The notes beneath the pieces were generated by a model that saw nothing but the letters and a program-made list of their open reading frames with translations, was not told where the DNA came from and did no database searches. A stretch of DNA of 64,000 nt from Symsagittifera roscoffensis (taxonomy: Eukaryota; Xenacoelomorpha; Acoela; Convolutidae). The translations under genes and the position numbers were made by a program. The DNA is taken from positions 35,285,436 through 35,349,435 of the forward strand of contig NC_087068.1 of assembly GCF_963678635.1 (NCBI RefSeq). Direction: 5' to 3'. The first letter of the stretch is position 1. Each line of letters opens with the position of its first letter. Positions 1 through 12,800 of this stretch are shown one piece after another.

Positions 1-865
1 TTGCAGCTACTACAAAGTGAACTCGATAGCTGTATTTTGTGGCGCTCCGAAAGTGAGATGGTGTTCAACGAAAAGAAACCCCAGTTTATCTTTTTTGGCA
101 GAACTCGTGTCGAGGAATGTTTGTTTTTCAACAATTTTCCCCTGATTCCTGACGACAAGGATAAAGATCTCGGTGTTACCCTGCATTTTGATCTAAAATT
201 CAGCCATCACATCAAAAGATTGGGACTTTGTTGCAGTTCAATTTTGCTATCAAACGCAGTTTGCCTTTCTCTCTCGCCTTAGCCACCAAAACGAACTTGT
301 TCAGATCCTATATTTTATCGTCCTTGTTATATGCATGTGAAGTTTGGTTCCCTTCCGAGACCGTTATTGTTGCTCAACAAAATCATCTCAGGTCAAATAG
401 ATTTCCCTATCTGAGATATCAAACCCCAACTACGATATTCCTTGAGAAACTACGAGAAGATGTTGTTTCAGGAGCCAGTCACAAAGAAGCGACATAACGA
501 CAAAATCTTCATTTCAAGAGCAGTACGTTACGCCAATTTCCTGTACCTCAACACGTCTATTTCGATTTTTGACACCCCTGCTTCCTTTTCTCGACTGTTA
601 AAGAAATGCTGTGTCAAGTCTGTTAAAGTGGACTATGATGAAAATGCAAACCGATACTTCTGTAAATAAACCTGGACAAACATTGGAAGGAAAGCGGAAT
701 TAATAAATTTGAGACTAATTAATCGAACAGGAGTACATCATGAGCTGATCCACAGAGGCGACAAATTGCCTAAAAGATCAGAAAAAGAACAGAACAGAAA
801 ATCAACACTAATCATGTCCTGCTTATCATTATCATTTCCTTATCTAGAAAGTTCCAAGGATTTTG
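1..865 (+). pseudogene. 3' fragment of a LINE (non-LTR) retrotransposon
   Basis: This is the C-terminal end of a LINE reverse transcriptase plus its 3' tail. Frame 1 (1-282) has the thumb-region signature KDLGVT followed by FDLKFSHHIK. Reading passes to frame 3 (228-497, LFRSYILSSLLYACEVW) and back to frame 1 (442-669), ending at TAA 667-669, so at least two frameshifts break it. The catalytic domain lies off the left edge. The 3' tail (about 670-870) contains a block at 823-870 that is nearly the same as the sequence split by the LTR element at 2951-2984 and 25602-25622. This fragment and the next LINE therefore share a 3' end. It is a dead copy. Confidence 0.75.
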
Positions 866-1257
866 ACTGGGCGTCCTGCTTTTAGCCTAATTGTTCTGAT
901 AAACTTATTAAATAGATTTGTTATGTTTGATGTTTGTGCCTGTTTGTGGAGCGCCCTCTGAGGGATTTTAGAGACAGGTCTGTCAAGTGACTTTCTGTGG
1001 GGAGGTGGGAAACTGGAACTGGCTTGAAGAGTCTGGTGGTGCACCGCTGGACCCACTGAGCTCGGGTGAGATTGATCCTTGTTCCTTGTTTTTGATTTTT
1101 ATAATTCGATTTTAAAATTTAAATTTTTTTTTGTCTTTTATTTTTTTATTTGCTGACTTGTAAAATTCTAAAATTCTCACTAACCGCTTATCATGGGTTA
1201 GTTCGGTCCCCTAAAGTCCAGTTAAAATCATTTTTTTAACCTTTATGCTGCGTCAAT
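866..1257. other. Non-coding spacer between two LINE remnants
   Basis: The stretch is AT-rich, with T-runs around 1120-1150, and shows no convincing gene or RNA. It may hold the far 3' end of the first LINE and the degraded 5' part of the second, but no clean boundary is visible. Confidence 0.4.
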
Positions 1258-1479
1258 ATGAGGAAAAACAACAAAGAGTGTACAAGCAAAGATTGCTTCA
1301 AACCTTCAGGACTGATAAATTGGATTAGAGGTGATTGTTGTTCTAGTTGGTATCATATCAGTTGTGTAAATATTTCTCTTAGCGACTTCATGAGCTCTTT
1401 GATAAATAAAACATTTCGAGCAAATGACTTGTCACTTCCAAAACCCCCAACGCCAAGTTTCAAGCCCGCCTCTGAGTGA
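1258..1479 (+). pseudogene. PHD-like zinc-finger fragment of a LINE ORF
   Basis: A 73-codon frame shows a Cys/His pattern of PHD type: ECTSKDC early on, then the core WIRGDCCSSWYHISC. Fingers with a core of the form W-x-x-C-D-x-C-x-x-W-x-H-x-x-C occur upstream of the enzyme domains in several animal LINE families and may bind nucleic acid or protein. Reverse transcriptase remnants follow at once, so this is best read as the 5' part of the same decayed element. It could instead be a stray exon; that is less likely because no splice signals stand out. Confidence 0.45.
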
Positions 1480-1601
1480 CCTCGAGCAGAGAACAAAGCT
1501 AATAAATAGTAAGCTCGTTGAAGAAAATGTAAAGAGAGGATTACGGCTTCCTGCTTCGGATGACAAAATTGCTCCTTTCTAAACTGATAACTATTTAAAA
1601 A

Positions 1602-2740
1602 TTGTTGTCTAAGCACCCTCAGCGAGTTAAATTTGCAGCTCCAAATCCAAAAAAGTTTGATAGTTTTTCCGTAACCGATTTCGACCTATACAAAACGATA
1701 ATGTCCTGTCCGAACGGATCAGCAGCAGGTCCTGATAAACAGTTCCTCAAATTTTTAAAGATCTTGTTTGTAAGTCGAATGGCAGTGCAGGACCTAATTT
1801 TCTGAAATAACTTACTAAGCTGATAAACCTCATTGGAGATGGCAAAATACCCGAACCCCTAAGACCTTTCTTTTTTGGCGCAAAGCTTATCTCCCTCATA
1901 AAGATAGACGGAGGGTTGATTCCGATTACCATAGGCAACACGCTGAGACGTATCGCGTCTAAATGCACTGGAAGCAAGGCCCTCTACGAGCGACAAAATT
2001 TTTTCGGAAACGTACAGGTAGGATGCGGTACCAAACGAGGAGCAGAAATAGCTGCGCACTCGTTTCGAAACCTAAATGAACGCGACGACAATCCAAAATG
2101 AACTGTTCTTTTAAAACTAGATTTTAAGACAGCCTTTAACTCTCTAAATAGAGAAACAATGCTGAATCATGTTTATTCAAATCGCCCCGAATTGTATAAT
2201 TACACCCATTGCGCGTATGGTAAACCTAGTTACCTTTTTTACGGAAGCTCTGTCATAATGTCAAAGACGGAACTCAGCAAGGTGATCCTGAAGCCCCACC
2301 CCTTTTTGCGGAAACAATTCATACACTAGTCAAACAGCTGGAGTCGAAAATTAACACTTGGTATTTAGATGATGGAAATTTAGCCGACGACTATAAGGTA
2401 GTACTCGGCAACCTTAAAAACATTCTGAAATCGGAACAAATTTACGGCCTGAGCTTGAACACTGAGAAGTGCGAACTTTGTTTTTTGGGACCGATTACTA
2501 GTACACAGCATAATTCAACTTAAACACAATTTCGAAAAATATGCCCCAAAATAAAAATAAAACAAAAGAAGAACTCCTGATTTTAGGATCTCCAATCGGT
2601 GAACTTTGCCGAAAAGAATTGCTCGACGAAAAAATTAAGGAGCTTGAAAAAATCTCGGATGTCATTGACAAACTAGACGCCCATTATGGTTTTTACCTCC
2701 TGAAAAATTGCTTTTGCATGCCAAAACTCCAATATTTTTA
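1602..2740 (+). pseudogene. Decayed LINE reverse transcriptase domain
   Basis: The fingers and palm of a non-LTR reverse transcriptase are readable across several frames. In order they are: GSAAGPDK (1602-1805); RPFFFGAKLISL and GNTLRRIASKC (about 1810-2100, the conserved pre-palm block); LDFKTAFNSLNRE at about 2117-2157, which holds the first catalytic Asp; a GDPEAPPLF block near 2280-2310; and WYLDDGNLADD near 2360, the YLDD active-site motif with both Asp kept. Frame changes and stops between the blocks show it is inactive. The C-terminal part trails off by 2740. Its 3' tail is interrupted at 2984 by the giant LTR element and resumes at 25602. Confidence 0.75.
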
Positions 2741-2984
2741 GCGTACGAGCCCTTGTTTTTTGCAAAATGATTTTTGGAACGCTACGATAAATTACTAAGA
2801 AATACGTTTATGCTTGGGCATTTCTTCCGCTCGACTACTCGCTTTACCCGCTTTCTTAGCCTCAGCAGTAGGAGCAAAAGATGCCTTGAGCGAAATCTTT
2901 GGTTTGGAGTGGAAAATTAACATCTGGTCTGTTTGTAATCTTGTCATCTTCTTTTATCATTATCACTTCCATATCTAGAAAATT
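2741..2984 (+). mobile_element. 3' tail of the second LINE, left of the LTR insertion
   Basis: No reading frame is supported here. The last 35 bases (2950-2984) match 823-855 of the first LINE fragment closely, so this is LINE 3' untranslated sequence. It stops abruptly at the 5' LTR and continues on the other side of the element at 25602. Confidence 0.65.
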
Positions 2985-3154
2985 TGTGACATTCGACCAG
3001 AATGGCCAAAAGGCAATTTATGCAGGATTCGAATTTTGAGCAGTAAGCCTTCCGAGTTGATGATTTCGAAGGATTAGCGACGTTATTGGAACGTTTAGCC
3101 AAACGGTGAGGGCTAGAATATTCTAGTATTTTAAATTTTCAAAAATTCGAATGA

Positions 3155-3162
3155 TGACGTCA
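3155..3162 (+). promoter_or_regulatory. CRE/ATF-type palindrome TGACGTCA in the LTR
   Basis: A perfect 8-bp cAMP-response-element palindrome lies 170 bp into the LTR and is repeated at 24852-24859. CREB/ATF-family bZIP proteins bind this site in animals, and viral LTRs often carry it, so it may be an enhancer element of the LTR promoter. The match is exact; the function is inferred. Confidence 0.45.
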
Positions 3163-3303
3163 CATTTCTGAGAAATGCTGAAACGGCCATTTTAACAAAA
3201 AGCGAGTGAAAAACAGAACAACTTTTATCTGCGATCGCGAACAGTACGAAAATCGAGATTGGAAAACGACAACGAACTACAGAATAGCAGAGAACGTTCC
3301 GAG

Positions 3304-3353
3304 TTGCAACTATTGTGCTGCTACAATAGTTGCAAGGCCGTTGCCAACAACGG
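3304..3353 (+). other. Paired stem-loops within the LTR
   Basis: A 13-bp perfect stem (3304-3316 with 3323-3335, loop gctgct) is followed two bases later by a 6-bp stem (3338-3343 with 3348-3353, loop ccaa). Both would form in LTR RNA. They could act in 3' processing, dimerisation or translation control of the genomic RNA; none of these can be chosen from sequence alone. Confidence 0.6.
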
Positions 3354-3916
3354 TGAAGGGTGAGAACCAGCCTTCCGGATTAGCAAGAAATCAAGAGTAA
3401 GGAGCTTGATTCGGCGGATTCAAGAATCCGGAAGGGTCTCGGGACGGAAACTTTTATTAACTCACATAAACTTTTAGCATCCTGTCATGTCCTGACTTGA
3501 ATTTAACTGATATTTTGATTAGTTTTGACAAGGATGAGAAGCTAGGAGTTGGGGGAAAGGGTTGATCCATCTTCGATGGAGATGATGATTTTTATCTACT
3601 GAACAAAAACAATAGTAATATAATAAGTAGTAGCCCTGTTTTTAGGAGTGACCTCGTGGTCTGGGGATACAGAGACCCAGCCATGAGCTCACTATTTTTG
3701 CATGTAATTCAGTTAATTTGAGCGTTCTGGTCGAAGCCGGAGAACAGTAACGTTTTTGTCGACCCGATGTAAGAAAGACCACCGAAAAGTACTGGCTTGG
3801 TAGAGACGGTGAAAAACATGCAAAGCTCTGTTTAGACGCTGGCCAGTCGTCTTAAGACTTAGTTTTGTTATCCGTCGATATGTATCTTCCGGGCGAATGT
3901 TACATGTATGTTTTTA

Positions 3917-3931
3917 TGGCGCTCCTGGGTG
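3917..3931 (+). other. Candidate tRNA primer-binding site
   Basis: The sequence tggcgctcctgggtg starts 12 bases after the 5' LTR with the TGG expected opposite a tRNA CCA end. The complementary tRNA end would read CACCCAGGAGCGCCA. From memory this resembles animal tRNA-Asn ends, but a two-base stretch does not match, so the primer is not identified. The gap after the LTR is longer than usual. Low confidence. Confidence 0.3.
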
Positions 3932-4463
3932 TTATTCTTTTTAGCATCATGACCGGCAGAACCGTTAACGAGCACTCCGCGCCGAGCGGATGCTCACATT
4001 AACGCCCTTAATAGGCCTAAACCGCCGGGGCGGAAGGGTAGTTCGGAACGCGGAAGCCTTCCGGATTACCGTGAATAGTTTTTTAACCTAGTTAAGACCG
4101 AAAATTCACGAACCAGGAAGGGTGGGGGGAATCATGAACCCCTCATCCCCTGAGTGGTTTGTGACCAAAAACACTTAAAGATATCAGCAAAACCAAACAA
4201 AAAGTAGTATAGTACCCAAGAAAAACAAAAAACATAAAAAATAACCGAAAAAAACCAAAAACAGTAAAAAAGTAAAAAATCAGTAGAAATCATCCCCCCA
4301 GACAAGATGTGATTCAACCCCCCCGTTTGTTGTTGATAGATATATTGTTGTTACAGGCATTTATATCAGTCAGGATCGTTACGATCAATTTTGTAGCCCG
4401 TTTGTGAGGCTTGTACTGTAGGGTTATTTGAGCATTTAAGCACGTTAATGATAAATTGCGCTC

Positions 4464-6056
4464 AATCCGGAAGGGTCAGCTGATTTGCGCTCAATTCGGA
4501 AGGGTCTTGGGTGAAGACCGATCCGGCAAGCAGTACAAGGAGCAACAAAAAGGGGCTCAACGACAACAACAATCGACTGTTGGGTATCGTTAACAAGTTT
4601 TGTATCCCTTTTGGTACAAAAAGTAAGATAGTAATCTGTGGGGGGCTCGACAGTGCTGCACTGTAGTGACCCTTCACCGAACTGCGAATATCCGAGTTAA
4701 GCACCTTAATTCGGATAATAAACAAACCCGGAGGGGTATAGTATTACTAATATTATTATTTATATAGCCTATATTAATAGTCTTATATCGTTTTTCAGTG
4801 AAAAACAACGAAAACAGACCGGTTTTTAGGGTCAAAATAGCGATATTTTGATCCCCCCACAAGTCGCGATTTTTGAGATATCGATATTTTTTGAAACGGA
4901 AAAAAGCGCTAAGTTAGTGTGTTACATCGTAACTGCACTACTGTAATAAGTAGAACCGGTTAACTTTAGTTCGGAAGTGGTTGGAACTAGTTTGGTACAA
5001 AAAACCAAATTTTCCCATTTTTTGATAGTAAGAAACACTATAAAATCAGAAAATTTTTTGAAATCTTTGAGTTAGGACAGTAAGAATAGTTGTTCGGACA
5101 ACGTCCACTAGTGAATCTACGAGTTTTAAAACCCGCTACCCGAAAGCCTTCCGGGTTGCAGAGAAATCGAACATAACGTGTTTGATTTGGTGGATTCATC
5201 AATCCGGAGGGGTCCAGGTAGCATAGTTTTTCGCAAATTTTTTCTACAAAAGCGTTTTAAGTCGGGTCTTTTGCATAGAACTAGAAGAGTATAGGCCTTG
5301 TGAGCTCAGATCAATAATTTTTAGGTCGAAAGGATCAGATTTGCGGAAAAAGTTAGGCGGAACCTATAAGAGAGAAAATTTTTGAATTTGGAAAAAAGAC
5401 GTTTTGGTCAATAACTTTGGAACTACAGAGCATATCGAGTCCATCTTGGTACCATTAGATCAGAAATTAGCTGAACTTACTAGTAGGAAAGAGAATTACT
5501 CGAAAAAGCGAGCGAGAAAATTTTTTGAGATTGTTTTTAGCAAATTACACAAATCCGGAGGGGTACACCCTTCACGTTTTATAAATTTTTCTGAAAAACC
5601 CTTATACCTCTACCAAAAGTTGATAGCGATTGAACTAAGTAACTTAGGTCAGTTCTAGACAAAGAGGGAGGGCTGAAGGCACAAGACAACCATAATACAG
5701 TCGAAATTAGGCAAGTGATAAGACTCTTCACCGTTAGTGTGAATTGTCAAATAAGTGCCTTAACTTCAACCCGGAGGGGTCTAGGAAAGGAACCTATACC
5801 CTTCCCAGTTAATTCAAACAGCATAAAAGCAACGCAGAACGTATCCGGAGGGGTATAAGCTGAAATTAAGAAAACTACGGAAAGCTACTTTGACAGAGCT
5901 AAGGGCTCCGAATCCGGAGGGGTCTACTTTCCACAAAATCGGAGGGGTCCAAATCCGGAGGGGTCTACTATTAACTAACTTGGAAGGGTCCAAACCCGGA
6001 GGGGTCCATATTCCGACAGTCCGGAAGGGTCCTATTTGTGCCAATCCGGAGGGGTA
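4464..6056 (+). repeat. Array of 14 degenerate 14-bp motifs (aatccggaggggtc)
   Basis: Copies start at 4464, 4493, 4725, 5201, 5552, 5768, 5842, 5911, 5937, 5952, 5977, 5993, 6018 and 6043. Nine fall within 289 bp (5768-6056), where spacing is often 15-16 or 25-26 bp. The core is a(a/c)(t/c)ccgga(a/g)gggt(c/a); the copy at 5937 lacks one c, and the copy at 5977 reads ttgg in place of the usual ccgg. One more copy lies in each LTR (3425-3438). All face the same way. The arrangement recalls the Su(Hw) insulator array in the leader of Drosophila gypsy, though the motif itself is unrelated. It could be a host protein array or an RNA packaging or structure element. Confidence 0.8.
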
Positions 6057-6833
6057 TTATTTTATTAAGGACTTGGGTAGACGAAAGAAAGACTAAAAAG
6101 CGAGAGGTATTAGGTTATTAATACACAGGCTAGGTATCAGTGAATGCACTGGTAACTTGCCTTTCAAAAAGAACCAGACTAATACAAAACAGGTCCGAAC
6201 TCGGATATTCGCGACACTAAGTCTAAATTAAAAAGAGCGTGACTCATTGGTGTGGATTGAAACATAATACGTTTTTGGGAAAAGTGACTGCCCTGAGGAT
6301 TTTAGTAGGTCTAGCTCGGGCAGTCCGAAGGCAGATAGGTAACACAGTACTCGGTGGGTGCAATAGACGCCCACTTGAGAAAATTACTGCCTTCAAAGTT
6401 TTGTCTGTTTGGTGCAGCACCAAGCAGGGAAAGCTTTTTCTTTAAAAGACAGGTTCGACTATTGTACTGCGACCGACTAAGAGTACAAGACACATACGTT
6501 TTTTTTATATATACATTCATATTGTGTCAATATATATTTTTTGTTTTTGATTTTAAATCAACGTAAACTGTGCTTGATTGGGTAGTGAATACACTATCTT
6601 TTAAATTGACTGATAACATCATATTGTGCTAGTTTCCAGATCTTCGGACCGATAATCGGCTAGTGTGAATAAATTTTATACAAACTGTACTCTGACAACA
6701 TACAAGGATTCGTGGTCACTATTTGATAGAATCTGGTGAAATTTATTGTGTTGTGTCATTATTATTGTTAATAAAACTATAAGGTCTCTTGCAATTGAGT
6801 CAAGAGTAGGCATAGGAAAGTGACAAATAAAGA

Positions 6834-9800
6834 ATGAGTTTAGACAAGTCAAGGATACCAAAACGAGGTAATAGCTCTAGGAAATTCATACCTGAAAAGC
6901 AAAGAAAAACGATGACCGATCCTTTTGTGGATTGGATCAAGCAAACCCGGTCCGATAAAGAGGGGACGGTTTCAGGCAGAATGGTTGAAACGAGAAGTCA
7001 AAAGACCTCAGAAGAGCGAAGAGAACTGTTAGAAGTGGAGGTCAATACGGACCATACCATGAACGACAACCAGGGAGTAAATGGACTGGAAGGGAGAGGC
7101 AGAAGGCTGGCGAGTGAATCTACTCCGGTAGAACAAGGCCATGATTTTGCCACCTCCACCGGGACGTTGGATCGAGAGGAGATGTCGGAACTGTCCGACA
7201 TCTCAACTGAAGTAACGGCAACTAGAAGATCTCCGACAGACAACACTATGATGGCAAGCGGAACTGGAAAACAAACAACCTCATCATCGTTCTCAGAAAG
7301 AATGAAGAACACCTTCGGAAACATCTTTCCATTCAGCATGGGAGGAGGAGCAGGAAACGATGGGGAGTCCCAGGAGGAAGAGGATGAAGAGGAGCAAGGG
7401 GACTTTGGATCTCAAGTCAGTCTCAATAGTTCGATCCAGGAGAGTGAGGCACACGTCGGAAGAGAGACTGGAACCATGGATAAATTTGGTGTAGTGACAA
7501 CGATAAGCAAAGAGGCAAACACACCGGGCCAGTCCAAGGACTTCGCGATTAGGACAAGTTCGGAGCCACAACCTGAAGAGAGTAGAACCAGAGGGCTTGG
7601 CAACGCGTTAGCGGATCCTGAAATAGATAATGATAAAACGTCAAGACAGAGAGTCAAGGCCCGGATCTCTACCAGCACGAAGCTACCTGGGACCGACAGA
7701 GTTACACCACCACTAGTGACGCCACTCATGGATAACGGGGCAGCACTAGAGGAAGCCTTAAACAACATAGTGGGCAGTTTAGGAGAACAAAATGAACAGA
7801 TGTCGATAAGGATGAGTGAACTGGAAAGAGCAGTTCACATTGAAAGAGAAAGTCTGCGGGAAGAAATAAACCGCAACAGACAAGAAGTTGGCAGAAGCGA
7901 AAAACGCTTGAAAGAAAGAACGGACGAACATATGACGAGGAACTTGTCGCGAATGACAAGAGAGGCGGAACAGAGGGAGTTACGCTTAAGAGCCGACATG
8001 GAGAAGTTAAGAATTCAGCAAGAGCAGTCTCTTGGGTCTCTTGACACAAAGATAGACGCGATGATGGAGAGGCGAACGCAGGCTATCATGGATAGGTTGG
8101 ACGGGCTACTAAGCAGCAAGAGTGGACCAAAAGAAGGAGAGCCGAACTCGGGAGGTCCCAGCAGGGAACCGAGGGTGAACTTCAATGAACATCAAAGGAG
8201 GAAGACAAATGGATCCACTAGAGGCAGGGGCAGTTCATCAGGCTATGCCACAAGGGGTAATACAGCATGGGGCCCGAACAGTAGAGCAAGTTCAACGGGG
8301 AACAGACAAACCTCGAACGAACGACCAACGCAAAGCACACATGCGACCGGGAGAAGCGATTCTGGCAACATGGGGCATACAAGCCCGAGGAGGAGTCACA
8401 TGGGCCAAGCGGGAAACGCTCAAGGTGATTCGGATTACAGGGATGCACCGCACACAGAGCCTTCGACAAGGTGTGAGGACACTCAAGCGGGACTCTCAAG
8501 GGATGCTACGGCAATGGCCACAGCATTTGAACCCCTGAACAGGTCTTTGGAGACATTCCTGACGCGGTTATCTAGAACCAATGAACGCAGTGAAAAGTCC
8601 AGAAGAGTCTTTAAGAAACCAAGATGCTACAAGGACGAATCTGATGGCTGTATTGATACCTGGATAGAGGTAATGAAGCTGCATTTCGAGGAAGAGGACT
8701 TGTCGGAGAGACAGGAATGCAGCGCGCTCACCAGCAACTTAGAAGGGACAGCCCTGAACTGTGTCATGGCTAAGAAACAGTATCAACGTGACACTGCTGA
8801 GAAAATCTTCGAAATCTTGTTAAAAAGTTTCGGATCAGGGGTGCAGGGGCACCAGGCGATGATGCGCTTCGAGAAACGGAGGCAACGAGAAGATGAAACA
8901 ATAGACAAGTTTCTCGATGATTTGGAAATGCTGAGAAGACGCAGCCAACTGGATGAGTCAAACCGAAGGATGAACCTGGCCGTAGCCTCAAAATTCATCG
9001 ATGGTGTGAAAAATGATGAACTTCGTACGATGCTAGCAACGCATTACACACCACTATCAACTAATGCGCCAACACCGGAGGAGTTGAGGCTCAAATCAAA
9101 AGAGTATCTTTTGTTGAAACCTCCTTCGAGATCTGGATATTACAAGAACAATTATGGCAATTTTAACAACGGACCAGCTAACCAAGGGAACAATTGGTAC
9201 AAACCGAGGGATGATATGGACAAGAGACGTTCTTGTGCTAATTGCAGTTCAACAGACCATCATGTGTCAGCATGCCCAGCTTACAAACAAGGCATGAAAG
9301 CAATAGGCTTTAGCCTCGAGGACGAAGATGCGTCAGAGTTGGATCATGAGGATTTCATGAGAGGAGTAATTGCGAAATTTGGCCCGAGGTGTTTCTTTTG
9401 TAACTTGGAAGGTCATTTTAAATCAGATTGTCCGCAATTCTGGGATGCAGTGGCAGACATCAAGCATCCAAGGCATGAAGAAGCTTTGTCAGGAGTGAAA
9501 GCAAGCAAGGCTCGACTTTTGAGCGAAGCAGAGGCACGCAGGAAGGACAAACCTCAAGAGCTGGCGGCAAAGAAAATGCAAGCAGTAACAGAAGAGGCAC
9601 GTGAACCGGAACCAGCAACTGCGGCCGATGACTTCAAGATCGATTATAAGGCAGCCGCAAAGGATGCTTTAAATAGAGTACAGCAGGAATTGGTGACGAA
9701 AGAGATCGAACAAAAAGTGAAACTTGAACTGGAAAATGAAAAGCTTCAGGAGCAACTGAATACCTTCGAGGCAACGGAGTTCGAAGAGACGAAAACACCA

Positions 9801-12800
9801 GGCAGTTTAGATATGAAACTTAAAGTGATCTCCGGTAAGAGGTTCGGCATGGCGCCGCAGGGAAAGAAGATACAGTCGATAATCTCAGTGGCTGGACACC
9901 AGGTAATAAGAAATTTGAGTGAACCATCAGAGTTCACTTTAATGCATTTGGACACATATGCAGATTATCTGAGGCAGGTGGAGCCACGCACTGAGTCGAG
10001 AGCTGTGCGAGCACTACTAACGACGGGTGGCCCTCGCATGAAGAAACTTCATGGACGCTACTTGGAGGTCTATGGGCCGTATCAAATAATGCTGAACGTG
10101 GATGGAATCAGCATCTACACCAGGACTTACATAACAACAGATGATGACCAAATGGGGCAGATCTATTTGGGTGAAGAGGAACTCAAAGTCCGCAGGATAG
10201 GCCATGACGCCATGATGGAACAAGACGCGGTACATATTGGATATGAAGCAGATGTGACAGCACACCTGCTTGACACCAACGGAACAAAAATCGGAGTCAC
10301 AGGGCTTCTGGACACAGGCGCGGTGGTGAGTGTGATGCCGATAAAAACCTGGGAGAGAATGGGCTTCACGCGGGAAGATCTGATTCCTACGAATCTCCGA
10401 CTAGCCGCTGCAAATCGAGGAGCTATCTACGTAGCCGGAAGAACACCGGTGACGGTCCTTCACATGGGAGGACGGAACCTTTGGATGAGCTTCCTGGTGG
10501 TAGAGAATCTGGACGACGCCGACCAATTCATCTTGGGCAGAGATTTTGTCAGGAATTTTGATGTGATGATTGACTTGAACAACGGTCTAATACGGATTAG
10601 AAACCCGGACCGAAAGTATGTTAAGAGACCAATTAATAAGATAATAACAGATGAAAATAAGGTACCAGTTTTTTTGGACAGAAAAGTAAAGTTACAACCA
10701 GGACAAGCTGTAGTAGCAATTTTTAGAATGAGAAATTTAAATTCGTTAAGTGATAGCAAACAGGTTTGCTTAGTACCGAATCCAAATAGTCAGAGTTCGG
10801 TGATTTTAGGCCGGAGCTTCTCGGTAACGCGAAACGGACTGTGTGTCAGTGTGTTGTTGAACACACTGGACACCACGGTTTCAATCCAGCGTGGAAAGAA
10901 GCTTGGCTACGCCTTGCCGATGAGGACCGACAATGAGGAGACAGAAAACTCGAAGAAATATAGTGTGAAAGACTGTCCTTATCATGCAAATAAAGATAAA
11001 ATTTTAAAGAGGATTGATGAATTAAAAGCTATTCGTAAATTGTTTTCAATGAAATCCGAAACGGACGACGGCTTATCAAGCTGCTCGAATTTTCCGGAAC
11101 GCCCCTCGTCATATGAACTAGATTCTGACAAACCGGTTTTGCCAGAAATAGAACATTTAAAAGGAAAAATAGGTGAGGGAGATTTTGAAAAATTGCGGGA
11201 CCTCCTAGATCGGAACGCCGAAGTATTTTCAAAACATAAGGCGGACATCGGTTGCTGTAATTTCGTCGAACACGAAATCGAACTAGAAGAGGGCGCCGTT
11301 CCCCATAGGGAAGGCGCAAGGCGAATGACGCCACATAAATCGGAAGCGTGCCGAGCGGAAATAGAAATGTTGCTTGAATACGACATGATAGAACCCTCGA
11401 AATCACCATGGGCTTGCGGAGTAGTAATGGCGAAAAAGAAAGGGGGGCAGCTAAGATTTTGTTGCGACTTTCGTTACTTGAACGCGGTAACGATTAAAGA
11501 TGCGTACCCGATACCGCGAATAGACGAGAGCCTATCCAAACTTGGTGATGCAAAGTTCTTCACCACATTGGACTTGGGTTCTGCCTTCTGGCAGGTTCCT
11601 CTGCGAAAGAAGGACAGGGAGAAAACCGGATTCGCGTGCGAATTGGGGTTGTACCAGTGGAAGAGGATGCCCTTCGGCTTGTGCAATGCAACAGCAACCT
11701 TTCAAAGGCTGATGGCTCAGGCTTTGACAGGAGTGACCAAAAAGTACGGGAATCTCTTGATGTGCTACGTGGATGACGTAGTCATAGCGACACCAACCCT
11801 GGAGGATCACATTGATCGACTCGATGAGGTCTTCGGATGTATGAAAAGAGCAGGCTTGAAATGCAAACCATCGAAATGTGAAATCCTTAGGGATTCGATC
11901 AAGTACCTGGGAAGAATGGTGGACAGGCATGGTGTGAGGCCAGATCCAGAAGCAGTAGAGGCTGTGCTGACATGGAAAGCTCCTAGAACGGACACACAGC
12001 TCATGAGCTTCCTAGGGTTTGCCAATTACTACCGAGAATTCATAAAAGGATACGCGGACAAGGTGTACCCGATGCAGAAGCTGATGCGCAACAAAGGGAA
12101 AAAGTTCGAATGGAACGATGAGGCACAAGTTGCTCTCGAGAACATAAAGCGGGAACTGTGCGAAGCGCCAGTGCTGGGCATGCCTACAGAAAAGGGCATG
12201 TATGTTCTTGACACAGACGCATCGGTGGTGGCCATCTCAGGAATATTGCATCAAGAGCAAGAATGGAACGGAAGAACAGTCCTCCGTCCCATTGCATACG
12301 GCAGCAAAGTCTTGAGTGACACAGAGATGAAATATGGCGCACCAAAAGCAGAAATGTTTGCAGTAGTTACCTTCGTGGAGAAGTACCGTGCATACTTGGG
12401 GAGCGCTCCCTTCAAGTTACGCGTGGACAACAGAGCGTTATCCTGGTTGAAGACCTACTCGATGGATCAGAGTTATATTGGTAGATGGATAGTAAGACTG
12501 GATGGCTACCATATGATAATCGAACACAGGATGCGTGATAAACATCAGAATGCTGACAGTCTCAGCAAGAAAACTGAGTTCTATGAAAGATTGGAGCAGA
12601 AGCAGGCCAATCAGGCGGAAGTAAAGGAGGGATTCTCGTTTCTGGACAAAGAAACTTATGAAGCGCTTCCCTTAACGAGATGGTTGGATAAGTCTGGACA
12701 TCCAATTCCGGGGCATCCTGAGTTACCTGTAGAGAAAGCAGCCGAGATAAAGATCCTGTCAAGGGAGGACCCGGTCCCCTTGGATTTGTTGCTGCGCTCG

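Larger units (their letters stand above)
2985..3904 (+). repeat. 5' long terminal repeat (920 bp)
   Basis: It begins TGTGACATT and ends GAATGTTACA, so it has TG...CA ends with a short imperfect inverted repeat. Compared by eye with the 3' copy it differs only at about 3012 (g versus t) and 3352 (g versus t). It holds a palindrome CTAGAATATTCTAG near 3112-3125, a CRE-type site (3155-3162), strong hairpins (3304-3353), an inverted pair ccttccggatt / aatccggaagg (3371-3381 and 3425-3435) and one copy of the leader motif. No canonical TATA box or AATAAA stands out, so the U3/R/U5 boundaries are not assigned. Confidence 0.95.
3905..6833 (+). other. Long untranslated leader of the LTR element
   Basis: The 2.9 kb between the 5' LTR and the gag start contain many stops and no conserved protein; short frames such as 5404-5658 and 5890-6096 overlap repeats and are not credible genes. 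The notable content is the array of aatccggaggggtc motifs and several imperfect inverted pairs. For example, ccttccgg arms at about 4050 and 5145 face ggaaggg or ggagggg arms roughly 50-70 bases later. The stretch 6060-6833 has no repeat motif and simply leads to the gag ATG. Confidence 0.7.

Noticed and set aside
5404-6096. Short frames in the LTR leader as genes
   Set aside because: They overlap the repeated motif array, are short, lack motifs and lie in a region full of stops.
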